Source of the DNA: an uncultured Dysosmobacter sp.
GTDB taxonomy: Bacteria > Bacillota > Clostridia > Oscillospirales > Oscillospiraceae
Assembly (NCBI GenBank): GCA_934504065.1
Contig: CAKSVQ010000013.1
Location: 1-34,222 of the forward strand
Direction: 5' to 3'
DNA: 34,222 nt
A program made the position numbers and the translations under genes. The notes below the pieces were generated by a model. It saw only the letters and a list, made by a program, of their open reading frames with translations. It ran no database searches and was not told where the DNA came from. The stretch's first letter is position 1; the number at the start of each line of letters is the position of its first letter. This document shows positions 9,095 through 17,023 of the stretch, piece after piece.

Positions 9095-9883
9095 ATGAAT
9101 GTTGCGCAGTGCACAGCCGCACTTTTGGCGGCATTGATGCTGATGACCCCTGCCGGATACGCCGTTGCGGACACGACCTCCGCAGTGAGCGAGACCGTTG
9201 CAGTGGAGGAGAAGGAAACGGACTGGAACCTCATCCTTGTCAACCCATGGAACTCGGTGCCGGAGGATTTTGAGGTGGAGCTGAAAAAGCTGCCCAACGG
9301 TCTCTCGGTGGACGCGCGAATTTACGATGATCTGACGGCCATGCTGGCCGACTGCCAGAAGGCCGGAAACAAGGCGCTGGTTTGCTCGGCCTACCGCACG
9401 CAGGAGACCCAGACCCGCCTGCACAACAACAAAATCGCCCGCCTGCGGGCCGCCGGGTATAGTTTAGCGGACGCGAAAAAAGAGGCGGCGCGGTGGGTAG
9501 CTGTCCCCGGCACCAGCGAGCACCAGACCGGGCTTGCGGTGGATCTGATCTCCGCCAACTATCAGGTGCTGAACAAAAAGCAGGAAGAGACCAAGGCCCA
9601 GAAATGGCTGATGGAGCACTGCTGGGAATATGGCTTTATCCTGCGCTATCCCTCCTCCAAAAGCGAGATCACAGGCATTGGCTATGAGCCGTGGCATTAC
9701 CGCTATGTAGGCAAGGAAACGGCACTGGCCATCCGGGACAGCGGGCTGTGCTTTGAGGAATACCTCACAGCGCTGGAAGAGGCTCAGAAAGAAGCCCAGA
9801 AAGCAAAGGCCGCGGAAAAGCTCACCACCCGGAGCCTTAGCCTGCTGCCCACCAACATCAAAACAAGCACTCTGCGTAAGTGA
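9095..9883 (+). CDS. Exported D-alanyl-D-alanine carboxypeptidase, M15B (VanY/DacB-like)
   Basis: 262 aa from ATG 9095 with a GGAAAGGA ribosome site upstream. A signal peptide spans residues 1-25 (hydrophobic AALLAALMLMTPAGYAVA), so the enzyme acts outside the cell on peptidoglycan, trimming the terminal D-Ala of stem peptides. Zn-site motifs of family M15B are all present: CSAYRTQETQ, then SEHQTGLAVD (His and Asp ligands) and EPWHYRYVG (catalytic Glu and His ligand). After the catalytic core there is a charged, Ala/Lys-rich tail (EEAQKEAQKAKAAEK) that may form a helix. VanY proteins of vancomycin clusters belong to the same family, but no vanRS/HAX genes are near, so a housekeeping wall role is more likely. 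A TATAAT at 9046-9051 probably serves it, though its -35 is poor. Confidence 0.9.
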   Translation: MNVAQCTAALLAALMLMTPAGYAVADTTSAVSETVAVEEKETDWNLILVNPWNSVPEDFEVELKKLPNGLSVDARIYDDLTAMLADCQKAGNKALVCSAYRTQETQTRLHNNKIARLRAAGYSLADAKKEAARWVAVPGTSEHQTGLAVDLISANYQVLNKKQEETKAQKWLMEHCWEYGFILRYPSSKSEITGIGYEPWHYRYVGKETALAIRDSGLCFEEYLTALEEAQKEAQKAKAAEKLTTRSLSLLPTNIKTSTLRK

Positions 9884-9896
9884 AGTTACTCTACAT

Positions 9897-9942
9897 AAAC
9901 TAACGCCCCTGCACGGCATCTGCCGCGCAGGGGCGTTAGTTT
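9897..9942. terminator. Long hairpin after the carboxypeptidase gene
   Basis: AAACTAACGCCCCTGC (9897-9912) pairs with 9927-9942, and an inner CGGCA/TGCCG stem extends it. It shares its core (ACGCCCC...CGGCATCTGCCG...GGGGCGT) with the hairpin at 10119-10162 on the other side of repeat copy B. Confidence 0.75.
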
Positions 9943-10118
9943 CGAAAAAGTGACTTCGTCACTTTTTCGAGGAGGCTTCGCTCCGTGCCTCGTTTGGCCG
10001 CATAGCGGCCAAGTCGACACACGCTCCGCGCAGAGTGTGTTCTGCCACGCACATGTCGCGGCAGAACACGAATTTCATTACTTTCGCGTCTCCGGACGCG
10101 AAACTCTGCGAGGCTCTT
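9941..10118 (+). repeat. Dispersed four-hairpin intergenic repeat, copy B
   Basis: About 178 bp. Stem 1: 9942-9954/9958-9970 (TCGAAAAAGTGAC, perfect). Stem 2: 9994-10001/10005-10012 (TTGGCCGC/GCGGCCAA). Stem 3: 10037-10046/10060-10069 (GTGTTCTGCC/GGCAGAACAC). Stem 4: 10082-10090/10095-10103 (TTTCGCGTC/GACGCGAAA). The edge motif CTCTGCGAGGCT follows. It lies between two convergent genes and between two similar hairpins. It has no transposase and no convincing ORF. Confidence 0.88.
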
Positions 10119-10162
10119 CAACAACGCCCCATCGCGGCATCTGCCGCGATGGGGCGTTGTTG
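10119..10162. terminator. Terminator hairpin downstream of trkH
   Basis: Perfect 20-bp stem, 10119-10138 with 10143-10162, around loop ATCT. It would serve the trkA-trkH operon coming from the right, and has no strong T-run on either side. Confidence 0.75.
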
Positions 10163-10184
10163 CGTCTTGGGGCTTCCTTCCCTG

Positions 10185-11636
10185 TCAGCGGTGGATGATG
10201 CGCCGCTTCCAGATGGAGGGGGCGAAGAGCAGCAGCATTGGGAATATCTCCAGCCGCCCCACCAGCATATCAAAGGCCAGCAGCAGCTTGGAAGCCCACG
10301 AATAGGCGGAGAAGTTGCCCATCGGGCCCACCATTTCCAACCCCGGGCCGATGTTGTTGATGCAGGAGGCCACAGCGGTAAAGGTGGTCACCATGTCGAA
10401 TCGCTCCAGCGACAGCAGCAGCGTAGAGGCCGTGAAGATCAGCAGATACACCGTGAGGTAAAGGTGCATATTGCGGATGGTGCGGTCGGACAGGGGTTTT
10501 CCCTCAAAGCGAATGGTGGTCACCGCGTTGGGGTGCAGCATTTTGCGCATATCCCCCAGCGAGGTCTTGCACAGCATCACAATGCGGGCCACTTTCATGC
10601 CGCCGCCGGTGGACCCCGCACAGCCGCCGATGAACATCAAGATCACAAGGATCATCCGGGAAAACTCCGGCCACAGGTTAAAGTCCGCCGTGGCGTAGCC
10701 TGTGGTGGTAATGATGGAGGCAACCTGAAAGAACGCATAGCGCAGGCTCCGCCCCACCGTGCCGTAAATATGCAGGATGTCCGCCGCGATGGCAATCACC
10801 GCCGCCGCTACAATACCAAGATAGGCCCGTAGCTCCTCAGAGCGGAACACCTCTTTGAAGCGGCGGATGAGCAGAAAGTAATAGAGATTGAAGTTGATGC
10901 CGAACAGCAGCATGAAAACGCCGATCACCACATCGAAATACACGCTGTTGTACGCGCCCACGCTGAGATTGCGGTTGCTGAAGCCGCCTGTGCCCGCCGT
11001 GCCGAAGGCGTGGATGCAGGCGTCCAGCCACGGCATTCCGCCTGCCAGCAGCAGCACGATCTCAATCACCGTCATCACAAAATAAATGCTGTAAAGGATC
11101 TTGGCGCTGTCGCCCATGCGGCTGACCAGCTTGCCCACCGTCGGCCCCGGCACCTCCGCGCGCATCAGATGCATCCCGTGGCCGTCGGTCATGGGCAGGA
11201 TGGCCATCACAAACACCAGCACGCCCATGCCCCCCACCCAGTGGGTAAAACTGCGCCAGAACAGGCCGCTGCGGCTCAGCGGCTCCACCGCCTGTAAAAT
11301 GGTCGCCCCGGTGGTGGTGAAACCGGAGACCGTTTCAAAAAACGCATCCACAAAGTTGGGAATGTCGCCGGAGATCACAAAGGGCAGCGCCCCGAACACA
11401 GACATCAGCACCCACGCCAGCGCCACCACGGCAAAGCCGTCCCGCGCGTAAAGATTGGTACGCTTGGGCGTGCGCAGTCCCATGGCAAGCCCCACCAGCA
11501 CCAGCAGCGCCGCCGGAAGCAGAAACGGAACCAACGATTCGCCGCACACCAGCGCCACTGCCATGGGAAGCACCAGAAGCGCCGCCTCTGTCAGCAGGAT
11601 GCGGCCGATCACAAAGCCGATCATTCGATAATTCAA
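10185..11636 (-). CDS. trkH: Trk-type potassium uptake channel subunit
   Basis: 483 aa from ATG 11636, starting 14 nt after the trkA stop, so both are read from one transcript. Integral membrane K+ (or K+/Na+) translocating subunit of the TrkH/KtrB superfamily. The four pore-loop repeats can be seen: VSGFTTTGATIL, FGTAGTGGFSNRN, IITTTGYATADFN and FIGGCAGSTGGG, each with the filter glycine. Hydrophobic helices fill the rest, and the length is that of TrkH rather than the shorter KtrB. It works with the cytosolic TrkA ring encoded just upstream. Confidence 0.95.
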   Translation of the reverse strand: MNYRMIGFVIGRILLTEAALLVLPMAVALVCGESLVPFLLPAALLVLVGLAMGLRTPKRTNLYARDGFAVVALAWVLMSVFGALPFVISGDIPNFVDAFFETVSGFTTTGATILQAVEPLSRSGLFWRSFTHWVGGMGVLVFVMAILPMTDGHGMHLMRAEVPGPTVGKLVSRMGDSAKILYSIYFVMTVIEIVLLLAGGMPWLDACIHAFGTAGTGGFSNRNLSVGAYNSVYFDVVIGVFMLLFGINFNLYYFLLIRRFKEVFRSEELRAYLGIVAAAVIAIAADILHIYGTVGRSLRYAFFQVASIITTTGYATADFNLWPEFSRMILVILMFIGGCAGSTGGGMKVARIVMLCKTSLGDMRKMLHPNAVTTIRFEGKPLSDRTIRNMHLYLTVYLLIFTASTLLLSLERFDMVTTFTAVASCINNIGPGLEMVGPMGNFSAYSWASKLLLAFDMLVGRLEIFPMLLLFAPSIWKRRIIHR

Positions 11637-11650
11637 ACCGCAGCCCGCCT

Positions 11651-13015
11651 TTACTCCGAAATAATGTCGTGAATGTCCTGCAGGGTGGTATCTGTGGTGA
11701 CGACGATCACATCATCGTTCACATGCAGCTCATCGTTGCCGGAGGGGATGACGATCTGTCCGTCCTGCCGCACGATGCCCGCCAGCAAAATGCCGCTTTT
11801 CAGCTTCAGGTCCTTCAGCGGCACTCCCACAAAGGGCACCTCCTCCGTCACGCCGAACTCCAGCGCCTCCACCGCGCCGTCCACCAGACGGTGCAGCGTT
11901 TTCACCCGCGCACCGGAGGCGCTCTGCATGGCCCGGACATACTGCACGATCAGCTCTGTCGTCACCGTGCGGGCAGAGACAATGCTGTCGATCATGCTGG
12001 CGTCAGACACCAGATCCACCAGCGAGCGGCGGTTGATCTTGGCCACCACCTTGCAGCTGCCCGACTGGCGGGAAGCGCACATGGACATGAGGATGTTGGC
12101 CTCGTCGATGCCCGTGATGGCCACAAAGGCGTCGGTCTGCTCAATGCCCTCTTCGTAAAGAAGCTCGCTGTCCGTACCGTCGCCCACGATCACCAGCGCT
12201 CCGGGCAGCTTTTCGCTCATCTGCACGCAGCGCTGCTCGCTCAGGTCGATGATCTTCACGCTCATGCCCATTTCCATCAGCTCGGAGGCCAGATAATAGC
12301 AGATCTTGCTGGCCCCTACGATCATCACCGAGGACGCCTTGCTGCGGAACACCCCCAGATGCCGGAAAAACTGGGAAAGCTGATCCGGCGAGGCGGTGAG
12401 ATAGATCTTGTCACCGGAGCGCAGCTCGAAATCTCCGGAGGGGATGATCGTCTCGCCCTGACGGCACACGGCGCAGATCAGCACCCGCACGCGGATGTTC
12501 TTATAGAGGTCCAGCAGCTTTATCCCATGCAGGGCCGAGCCCTCCGGCAGGCGGTATTCCACCAGCTCCAGCCGCCCCTTGGAAAAGGACTCCAGCTTCA
12601 TGGCCGCCGGGAAGCGCAGCACCCGGGCGATCTCCCGGGCGGTGGCCTTTTCCGGGTTGATGGCCATGGAAAGCCCCAGCTCTTCCCGCATGAAGCGGAG
12701 CTGGGTCTCATATTCCGGATTGCGGATGCGGGCAATGGTGTGGCGCACGCCCAGCTTTTTAGCCACCAGACAGGCAAGAATGTTGATCTCGTCGCTGGAG
12801 GCCGTGGCGATTAGCAGGTCGGCCCGGCCTACCTCGGCCTCCTCCTGCACCTCATAGCTGGCGCCGTTGCCGCACACGCCCATCACATCGTAAACATTGA
12901 TGATATTTTCAATGAGGGACTGGCTCTGGTCGATGACCGTGACCCGGTTTTCCACCGAAAGCTGCTGCGTCAGCGCCCGGCCCACCTTTCCGATGCCTAC
13001 AATAATGATATTCAT
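11651..13015 (-). CDS. trkA: Trk potassium uptake regulatory subunit
   Basis: 454 aa when started at the ATG at 13015 (MNIIIVGIGKVGRALTQQL), with GGGAGAA about 6 nt upstream; the frame remains open to 13063 but those 16 residues are Arg/Pro-rich and not part of the Rossmann fold. Two RCK modules are present: the first with an intact nucleotide-binding loop (VGIGKVGRAL) near residue 6, the second around residue 230 (VMIVGASKICYYLASEL) where the glycine pattern is degenerate, as in other TrkA proteins. TrkA_C domains follow each (HGIKLLDLYKNIRV; VGVPLKDLKLKSGILLAGIVR). It binds NAD(H)/ATP and gates TrkH. Standard TrkA length. Confidence 0.95.
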   Translation of the reverse strand: MNIIIVGIGKVGRALTQQLSVENRVTVIDQSQSLIENIINVYDVMGVCGNGASYEVQEEAEVGRADLLIATASSDEINILACLVAKKLGVRHTIARIRNPEYETQLRFMREELGLSMAINPEKATAREIARVLRFPAAMKLESFSKGRLELVEYRLPEGSALHGIKLLDLYKNIRVRVLICAVCRQGETIIPSGDFELRSGDKIYLTASPDQLSQFFRHLGVFRSKASSVMIVGASKICYYLASELMEMGMSVKIIDLSEQRCVQMSEKLPGALVIVGDGTDSELLYEEGIEQTDAFVAITGIDEANILMSMCASRQSGSCKVVAKINRRSLVDLVSDASMIDSIVSARTVTTELIVQYVRAMQSASGARVKTLHRLVDGAVEALEFGVTEEVPFVGVPLKDLKLKSGILLAGIVRQDGQIVIPSGNDELHVNDDVIVVTTDTTLQDIHDIISE

Positions 13016-13068
13016 AATTCGTTCTCCCGACGGCCCCGGCCGTCTATCCTTATTTCTCTGCATAGAGG

Positions 13069-13097
13069 ATTATACTGGATGTTTCCGCAAAAAGAAA
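13069..13097 (-). promoter_or_regulatory. Probable trkA promoter
   Basis: Minus-strand TATAAT (13074-13069) with a weak TTTCTT (13097-13092) 17 bp upstream, 54 bp before the trkA start. Confidence 0.55.
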
Positions 13098-13150
13098 CAC
13101 CTTTCCCGCCGTCCCCGGAAATTTTTTTAGCCGGACGGCGGATTTTATGC

Positions 13151-13179
13151 TTGACAAACCGGGCGCTGTCGCATAAAAT
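13151..13179 (+). promoter_or_regulatory. Fatty-acid operon promoter (acpP)
   Basis: TTGACA (13151-13156), 17-bp spacer, TAAAAT (13174-13179). Transcription should start near 13186, exactly where an AT-rich inverted repeat begins. Confidence 0.82.
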
Positions 13180-13185
13180 ATGTTC

Positions 13186-13221
13186 AATTATTTTATTTAA
13201 ATTTTTTTAATTAAAATAATT
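13186..13221 (+). promoter_or_regulatory. AT-rich inverted repeat in acpP leader, possible operator
   Basis: AATTATTTTATTTAAA (13186-13201) and TTTAATTAAAATAATT (13206-13221) pair at 15 of 16 positions around TTTT. It spans the predicted transcription start and contrasts sharply with the GC-rich surroundings. A repressor site for the FabT-like regulator encoded at the end of the operon is an attractive but unproven reading; a leader hairpin is the alternative. Confidence 0.55.
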
Positions 13222-13250
13222 TATATTTCGATGACACAAGGAGAACTGTT

Positions 13251-13481
13251 ATGGAATTCGAGAAAGTGCGCGATATCATCGTGGAAACGCTGGGCTGCGA
13301 TGCCGAGGAAGTCAAGCCCGAGGCCTCTCTGGCCGACGATCTGGGTGCGGATTCTCTGGCCGCTGTGGAGCTGGTAATGGCGCTGGAAGAAGCCACCGGA
13401 CTTTCCATCGCCGAGGAGGACGCCGCGAATCTCAAGACCGTGGGCGACATCCTGACCTATCTCGCCGCTCACAAGAACTAA
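13251..13481 (+). CDS. acpP: Acyl carrier protein
   Basis: 76 aa from ATG 13251, with AAGGAG 8 nt upstream. Small acidic carrier of growing acyl chains. The phosphopantetheine site is Ser35 in DLGADSLAAVELVMALEE, and helix 3/4 motifs (IAEEDAANLKTVGDILTYL) follow. It is the first gene of the fatty-acid operon, which is unusual in that ACP precedes the whole acc set here. A perfect hairpin between it and accB could raise acpP mRNA above the rest, fitting the high demand for ACP. Confidence 0.97.
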   Translation: MEFEKVRDIIVETLGCDAEEVKPEASLADDLGADSLAAVELVMALEEATGLSIAEEDAANLKTVGDILTYLAAHKN

Positions 13482-13494
13482 GCGCCCTGCCGCA

Positions 13495-13526
13495 GGCCAA
13501 AAGCGCCCGGAACGGCGCTTTTGGCC
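13495..13526 (+). other. Perfect hairpin between acpP and accB
   Basis: GGCCAAAAGCGCC (13495-13507) pairs base for base with 13514-13526 around CGGAAC. No T-run follows, so it is more likely a 3'-end protector/processing site or partial attenuator than a full terminator. Confidence 0.6.
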
Positions 13527-13553
13527 GAAACCCAGAACAGGAAAGGACTTTCC

Positions 13554-13988
13554 ATGACCAATCAAGACATCAAAGAATGGATCGCCTGCTTTGAAAAGAG
13601 CTCGCTGCAAAGCATGAAGCTCTCCACGCAGGAATTTACGATAGAACTCTCCCGGAGCGGGAACGGCTGTGCAGCCGCGGCCTCTGCCCCGTCTGTTTCC
13701 GCCCCGGCTGCTGCCGCAGCCCCGGCTCCCGCTCCGGTGGTGGAAGAGGGCCGCACCGTCACTGCCCCGCTGGTAGGCACGTTTTACGCCGCCCCCGCCC
13801 CGGAAAAGCCCCCCTTTGTGCAGCCAGGCCAGCGGGTGAAGCAGGGCGAGACCCTGTGCCTGATCGAGGCGATGAAGATGATGAGCGAAATTCCCGCCCC
13901 CTGCGACTGCGTGGTGGATGCGGTGCTGAAAACCAGCGGCGATCTGGTCTCCTTTGGGGAGCCGCTGCTGCGCTATACGCCATGCTGA
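13554..13988 (+). CDS. accB: Acetyl-CoA carboxylase biotin carboxyl carrier protein
   Basis: 144 aa from ATG 13554 (MTNQDIKEWI), supported by GGAAAGGA 6 nt upstream; a longer frame from 13521 has no ribosome site and would start inside the hairpin. The N-terminal ~45 residues are the AccB oligomerisation region, residues ~45-65 form the usual Ala/Pro-rich hinge, and the C-terminal lipoyl-like domain carries the biotinylated Lys108 in EAMKMMSE. The gene overlaps accC by 7 nt, typical of tightly coupled carboxylase subunits. Confidence 0.95.
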   Translation: MTNQDIKEWIACFEKSSLQSMKLSTQEFTIELSRSGNGCAAAASAPSVSAPAAAAAPAPAPVVEEGRTVTAPLVGTFYAAPAPEKPPFVQPGQRVKQGETLCLIEAMKMMSEIPAPCDCVVDAVLKTSGDLVSFGEPLLRYTPC

Positions 13989-15367
13989 AGCGGGTTTTGA
14001 TCGCCAACCGGGGCGAGATCGCCCTGCGGGTGCTGCGGGCGTGCCGGGAAATGGACATCGAGACCGTGGCCGTCTACTCCACGGCAGACGCCGAAGCGCT
14101 GCACGTGCAGCTGGCCACCCAGTCCGTGTGCATCGGCCCGGAACGGGCCGCGGACAGCTATCTCAACCAAACGGCACTGCTGGCGGCGGCAATGGCCACG
14201 GGCTGCGACGGACTGCATCCCGGCTACGGGTTCCTTTCGGAAAACGCCGACTTTGCCGACGCCTGCGTGGAAAACGGCATTACCTTCATCGGCCCCTCCG
14301 GCGCGGCCATCCGCAAGGCGGGCTCCAAGTCCGCCGCCCGGGAGCTGATGCGCCGGGCAGGTGTGCCCGTCACCCCCGGCTCCGACGGCCCCGTCTCCAC
14401 AGTGGAGGCCGCGCTGGCGGCGGCAGAACGGGTGGGCTATCCCGTGCTGCTCAAGGCCAGCGCCGGAGGCGGCGGACGGGGCATTCGCCGCTGCGACGGC
14501 CCCGATATGCTTCCCGCCGCCTTTGCCGAGGCCAAGGCCGAGGCCCGGGCCTGCTTCGGCAACGACGAGATGTATCTTGAAAAGCTGGTGCTCCGGCCCC
14601 GGCACATTGAATTTCAAATTCTGTCCGACCGCCACGGAAACGTGATCCACCTCGGCGACCGGGACTGCTCGGTGCAGCGGCGGAACCAGAAGCTGATCGA
14701 AGAGGCCCCCGCCCGGTGCCTGACGCCCCGGCTGCGGGGGGAGATGGGCGCTGCCGCCGTCCGGGCTGCCCGGGCCGTGGACTATGAGGGCGCCGGAACG
14801 GTGGAATTTTTGCTGGACCCGGACGGCGAGCACTTCTACTTCATGGAGATGAACACCCGCATTCAGGTGGAGCACGGCGTCACGGAGCTGATTACCGGAG
14901 TTGATCTGGTGCGCCAGCAGCTGCGCATCGCCTCCGGCCTTTCGCTGGACATTGCCCAGCAGGACGTGCGCTTTTCCGGCCACGCCATCGAGTGCCGGGT
15001 GAACGCGGAGGACCCGGCGGAGAACTTCCGTCCCTGCCCCGGCAAGGTGGAGTTTCTCCACTTCCCCGGCGGAACAGGAGTGCGGGTGGACTCCGCCCTG
15101 TATAACGGCTGCACCCTGCCGCCCTATTACGATTCGCTGGCAGCCAAGCTGCTGGTGCACGCCCCCACCCGGCTGGAGGCCATCCGCCGGATGCGCCGGG
15201 CACTGGAGGAATTTACGCTGGAGGGCTTTGCCACCAACGCGGAGCTTTCCTATGAGATCCTGTTCCATCCCACCTTTGTCCGGGGCGGCTGCACCACGGC
15301 CTTTCTGGACGAGAACCTGCCGCTGCTGCTGGACTTCAGCCGCCGGGCACAGGAGGCCCGCCTATGA
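13982..15367 (+). CDS. accC: Acetyl-CoA carboxylase, biotin carboxylase subunit
   Basis: 461 aa from ATG 13982, overlapping accB; the opening MLKRVLIANRGEIALRVLRAC is the canonical AccC start. ATP-grasp enzyme that carboxylates biotin on AccB with bicarbonate and ATP. Visible motifs are HPGYGFLSENADFA, the glycine-rich loop KASAGGGGRGIRRC, the bicarbonate/biotin region RDCSVQRRNQKLIEEAPA and MEMNTRIQVEHGVTE with the catalytic Arg. Length matches the family (445-460). Its stop overlaps the accD start by 4 nt. Confidence 0.97.
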   Translation: MLKRVLIANRGEIALRVLRACREMDIETVAVYSTADAEALHVQLATQSVCIGPERAADSYLNQTALLAAAMATGCDGLHPGYGFLSENADFADACVENGITFIGPSGAAIRKAGSKSAARELMRRAGVPVTPGSDGPVSTVEAALAAAERVGYPVLLKASAGGGGRGIRRCDGPDMLPAAFAEAKAEARACFGNDEMYLEKLVLRPRHIEFQILSDRHGNVIHLGDRDCSVQRRNQKLIEEAPARCLTPRLRGEMGAAAVRAARAVDYEGAGTVEFLLDPDGEHFYFMEMNTRIQVEHGVTELITGVDLVRQQLRIASGLSLDIAQQDVRFSGHAIECRVNAEDPAENFRPCPGKVEFLHFPGGTGVRVDSALYNGCTLPPYYDSLAAKLLVHAPTRLEAIRRMRRALEEFTLEGFATNAELSYEILFHPTFVRGGCTTAFLDENLPLLLDFSRRAQEARL

Positions 15368-16221
15368 ACCACATCTTTGCAAAGCGCAGGGAAAGGCTGC
15401 TTGCCATGAAGGCCATGCGGGATACGTATATCCCCGGCGACAAGCTGGCGAAATGCCCCCAATGCGGGGGCGAGAGTGAGAAAAAGGCGGTGGCGGAACA
15501 CCTTTCCGTCTGCCCCCTGTGCGGCTACCACTTTCCCATGGGGGCCTATTACCGTCTCAGCACCATTCTGGACCCCGGCTCCTTTCGGGAGCTGAACGCG
15601 AAGCTGACCTCCGCCGACCCGCTGCGCTTTCCCGGATACCCGGCCAAGCTGGCGCTGAACCAGCGCCGGACGGGCCTGAGCGAGGCGGCGGTGACCGCCG
15701 CGGGCACCATCGACGGTGCGCGCTGCGTGGTAGGCGTGCTGGACAGCCGCTTTCTCATGGGCAGCATGAGCGCCGCCGTGGGAGAAAAGCTAACGCGCGC
15801 CATTGAATACGCCGCCAAAAATAAGCTCCCTTTGATCCTTTTCGCCGCCAGCGGCGGCGCGCGGATGCAGGAGGGCATCCTCTCTTTGATGCAGATGGCG
15901 AAAACCAGTGCCGCTCTTGCCCGGTTTTCCGAAAAGGGACTTTTGTACATCTCCGTGCTCACCAATCCCACCACCGGCGGAGTGACCGCAAGCTTTGCCT
16001 CCCTTGGCGACATCATTCTGGCAGAGCCGAGGGCGCTGATCGGCTTTGCGGGCAAACGGGTTATTCAGCAGACCATCGGCCAGACCCTGCCGGATGGCTT
16101 TCAGACCGCCGAATTCCAGATGGAGCACGGCTTTGTGGACGCCGTCGTTCCCCGGGCGCAGCTGCGGGACACCCTTTCCCTGCTGCTGCGGCTGCACAGC
16201 AAAGGAGGCCGCCATGGATAA
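15364..16221 (+). CDS. accD: Acetyl-CoA carboxylase carboxyltransferase beta subunit
   Basis: 285 aa from ATG 15364 (ATGA overlap with accC). Zn ribbon C31-P-Q-C34 and C50-P-L-C53 near the N-terminus, followed by the crotonase-fold carboxyltransferase domain with oxyanion-hole glycines (FAASGGARMQEGILSLMQMAKTSAAL and TNPTTGGVTASFASLGDI). With AccA it moves CO2 from biotin to acetyl-CoA, forming malonyl-CoA. Its end overlaps accA by 8 nt. Confidence 0.96.
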   Translation: MNHIFAKRRERLLAMKAMRDTYIPGDKLAKCPQCGGESEKKAVAEHLSVCPLCGYHFPMGAYYRLSTILDPGSFRELNAKLTSADPLRFPGYPAKLALNQRRTGLSEAAVTAAGTIDGARCVVGVLDSRFLMGSMSAAVGEKLTRAIEYAAKNKLPLILFAASGGARMQEGILSLMQMAKTSAALARFSEKGLLYISVLTNPTTGGVTASFASLGDIILAEPRALIGFAGKRVIQQTIGQTLPDGFQTAEFQMEHGFVDAVVPRAQLRDTLSLLLRLHSKGGRHG

Positions 16222-17023
16222 CCTGACCGCCGCCGAGCGGGTGGCGCTGGCCCGCCACCCCCAGCGGCCCAATCTGGAAGACTATATCGCCGGACTGTTC
16301 ACCGGATTTTTTGAGCAGCGGGGCGACCGGGCCTGCCGGGAGGACCCCGCCATCATGGGTGGGATCGCCCTGTTCCACGACCGCCCCGTCACCGTGATCG
16401 GCACCCGAAAGGGCAAAACGCTGGAGGAAAACCTGCGCTGCAACTTCGGGATGCCGGGGCCGGAGGGCTATCGCAAGGCCCTGCGGCTGATGCAGCAGGC
16501 GGAAAAGTTCCGCCGCCCCATCCTCACACTGATCGACACCTCCGGGGCCTATCCCGGGCTGGAGGCTGAGGAGCGGGGGCAGGGCGAAGCCATCGCCCGC
16601 AATCTTTTTGAAATGAGCCGCCTGAGCGTGCCCATCATCGCCGTCATCACAGGCGAGGGCAACAGCGGCGGCGCACTGGCGCTGGCTGTTGCCGACCGGG
16701 TGTTGATGCTGGAAAACGCGGTTTACGCCATCTTGTCCCCCGAGGGCTTTGCCTCTATTTTGTGGAAAGACGCCCAGCGCGCGGGCGAGGCGGCGGAGCT
16801 GATGAAGCTCACCGCCCCGGAGCTCAAACACCTTGGCGTGATCGACGGGGTGATCCCCGAACCGGAGGGCGGCGCGCACCGCGCCCCCACCCAAATGATC
16901 CGCACACTGGACAAGGTGCTTCAGCACCAGCTTGCCGAGCTTTCCAAGGACAGCGGAAGCGTGCTTGCCATGCGCCGCTACCAGAAATTCCGCGCCATAG
17001 GCGCGGGAAAGGAGGACTTATGA
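16214..17023 (+). CDS. accA: Acetyl-CoA carboxylase carboxyltransferase alpha subunit
   Basis: 269 aa from ATG 16214, with AAAGGAGG 5 nt upstream inside accD. Shorter than E. coli AccA (319 aa) because the N-terminal helical extension is reduced, as in many Clostridia. Recognisable blocks are HPQRPNLEDYI, FFEQRGDRACREDPAIMGGIALF, MPGPEGYRKALRLMQQAEKF, LIDTSGAYPGLEAEERGQGEAIA and GEGNSGGALALAVADRVLMLEN. Partner of AccD in the transcarboxylation step. Overlaps fabH by 4 nt (ATGA). Confidence 0.96.
   Translation: MDNLTAAERVALARHPQRPNLEDYIAGLFTGFFEQRGDRACREDPAIMGGIALFHDRPVTVIGTRKGKTLEENLRCNFGMPGPEGYRKALRLMQQAEKFRRPILTLIDTSGAYPGLEAEERGQGEAIARNLFEMSRLSVPIIAVITGEGNSGGALALAVADRVLMLENAVYAILSPEGFASILWKDAQRAGEAAELMKLTAPELKHLGVIDGVIPEPEGGAHRAPTQMIRTLDKVLQHQLAELSKDSGSVLAMRRYQKFRAIGAGKEDL

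Noticed and set aside
9095..9883. Vancomycin-resistance VanY
   Set aside because: The M15B family match alone does not imply resistance; no vanRS, vanH, vanX or ligase gene is present.
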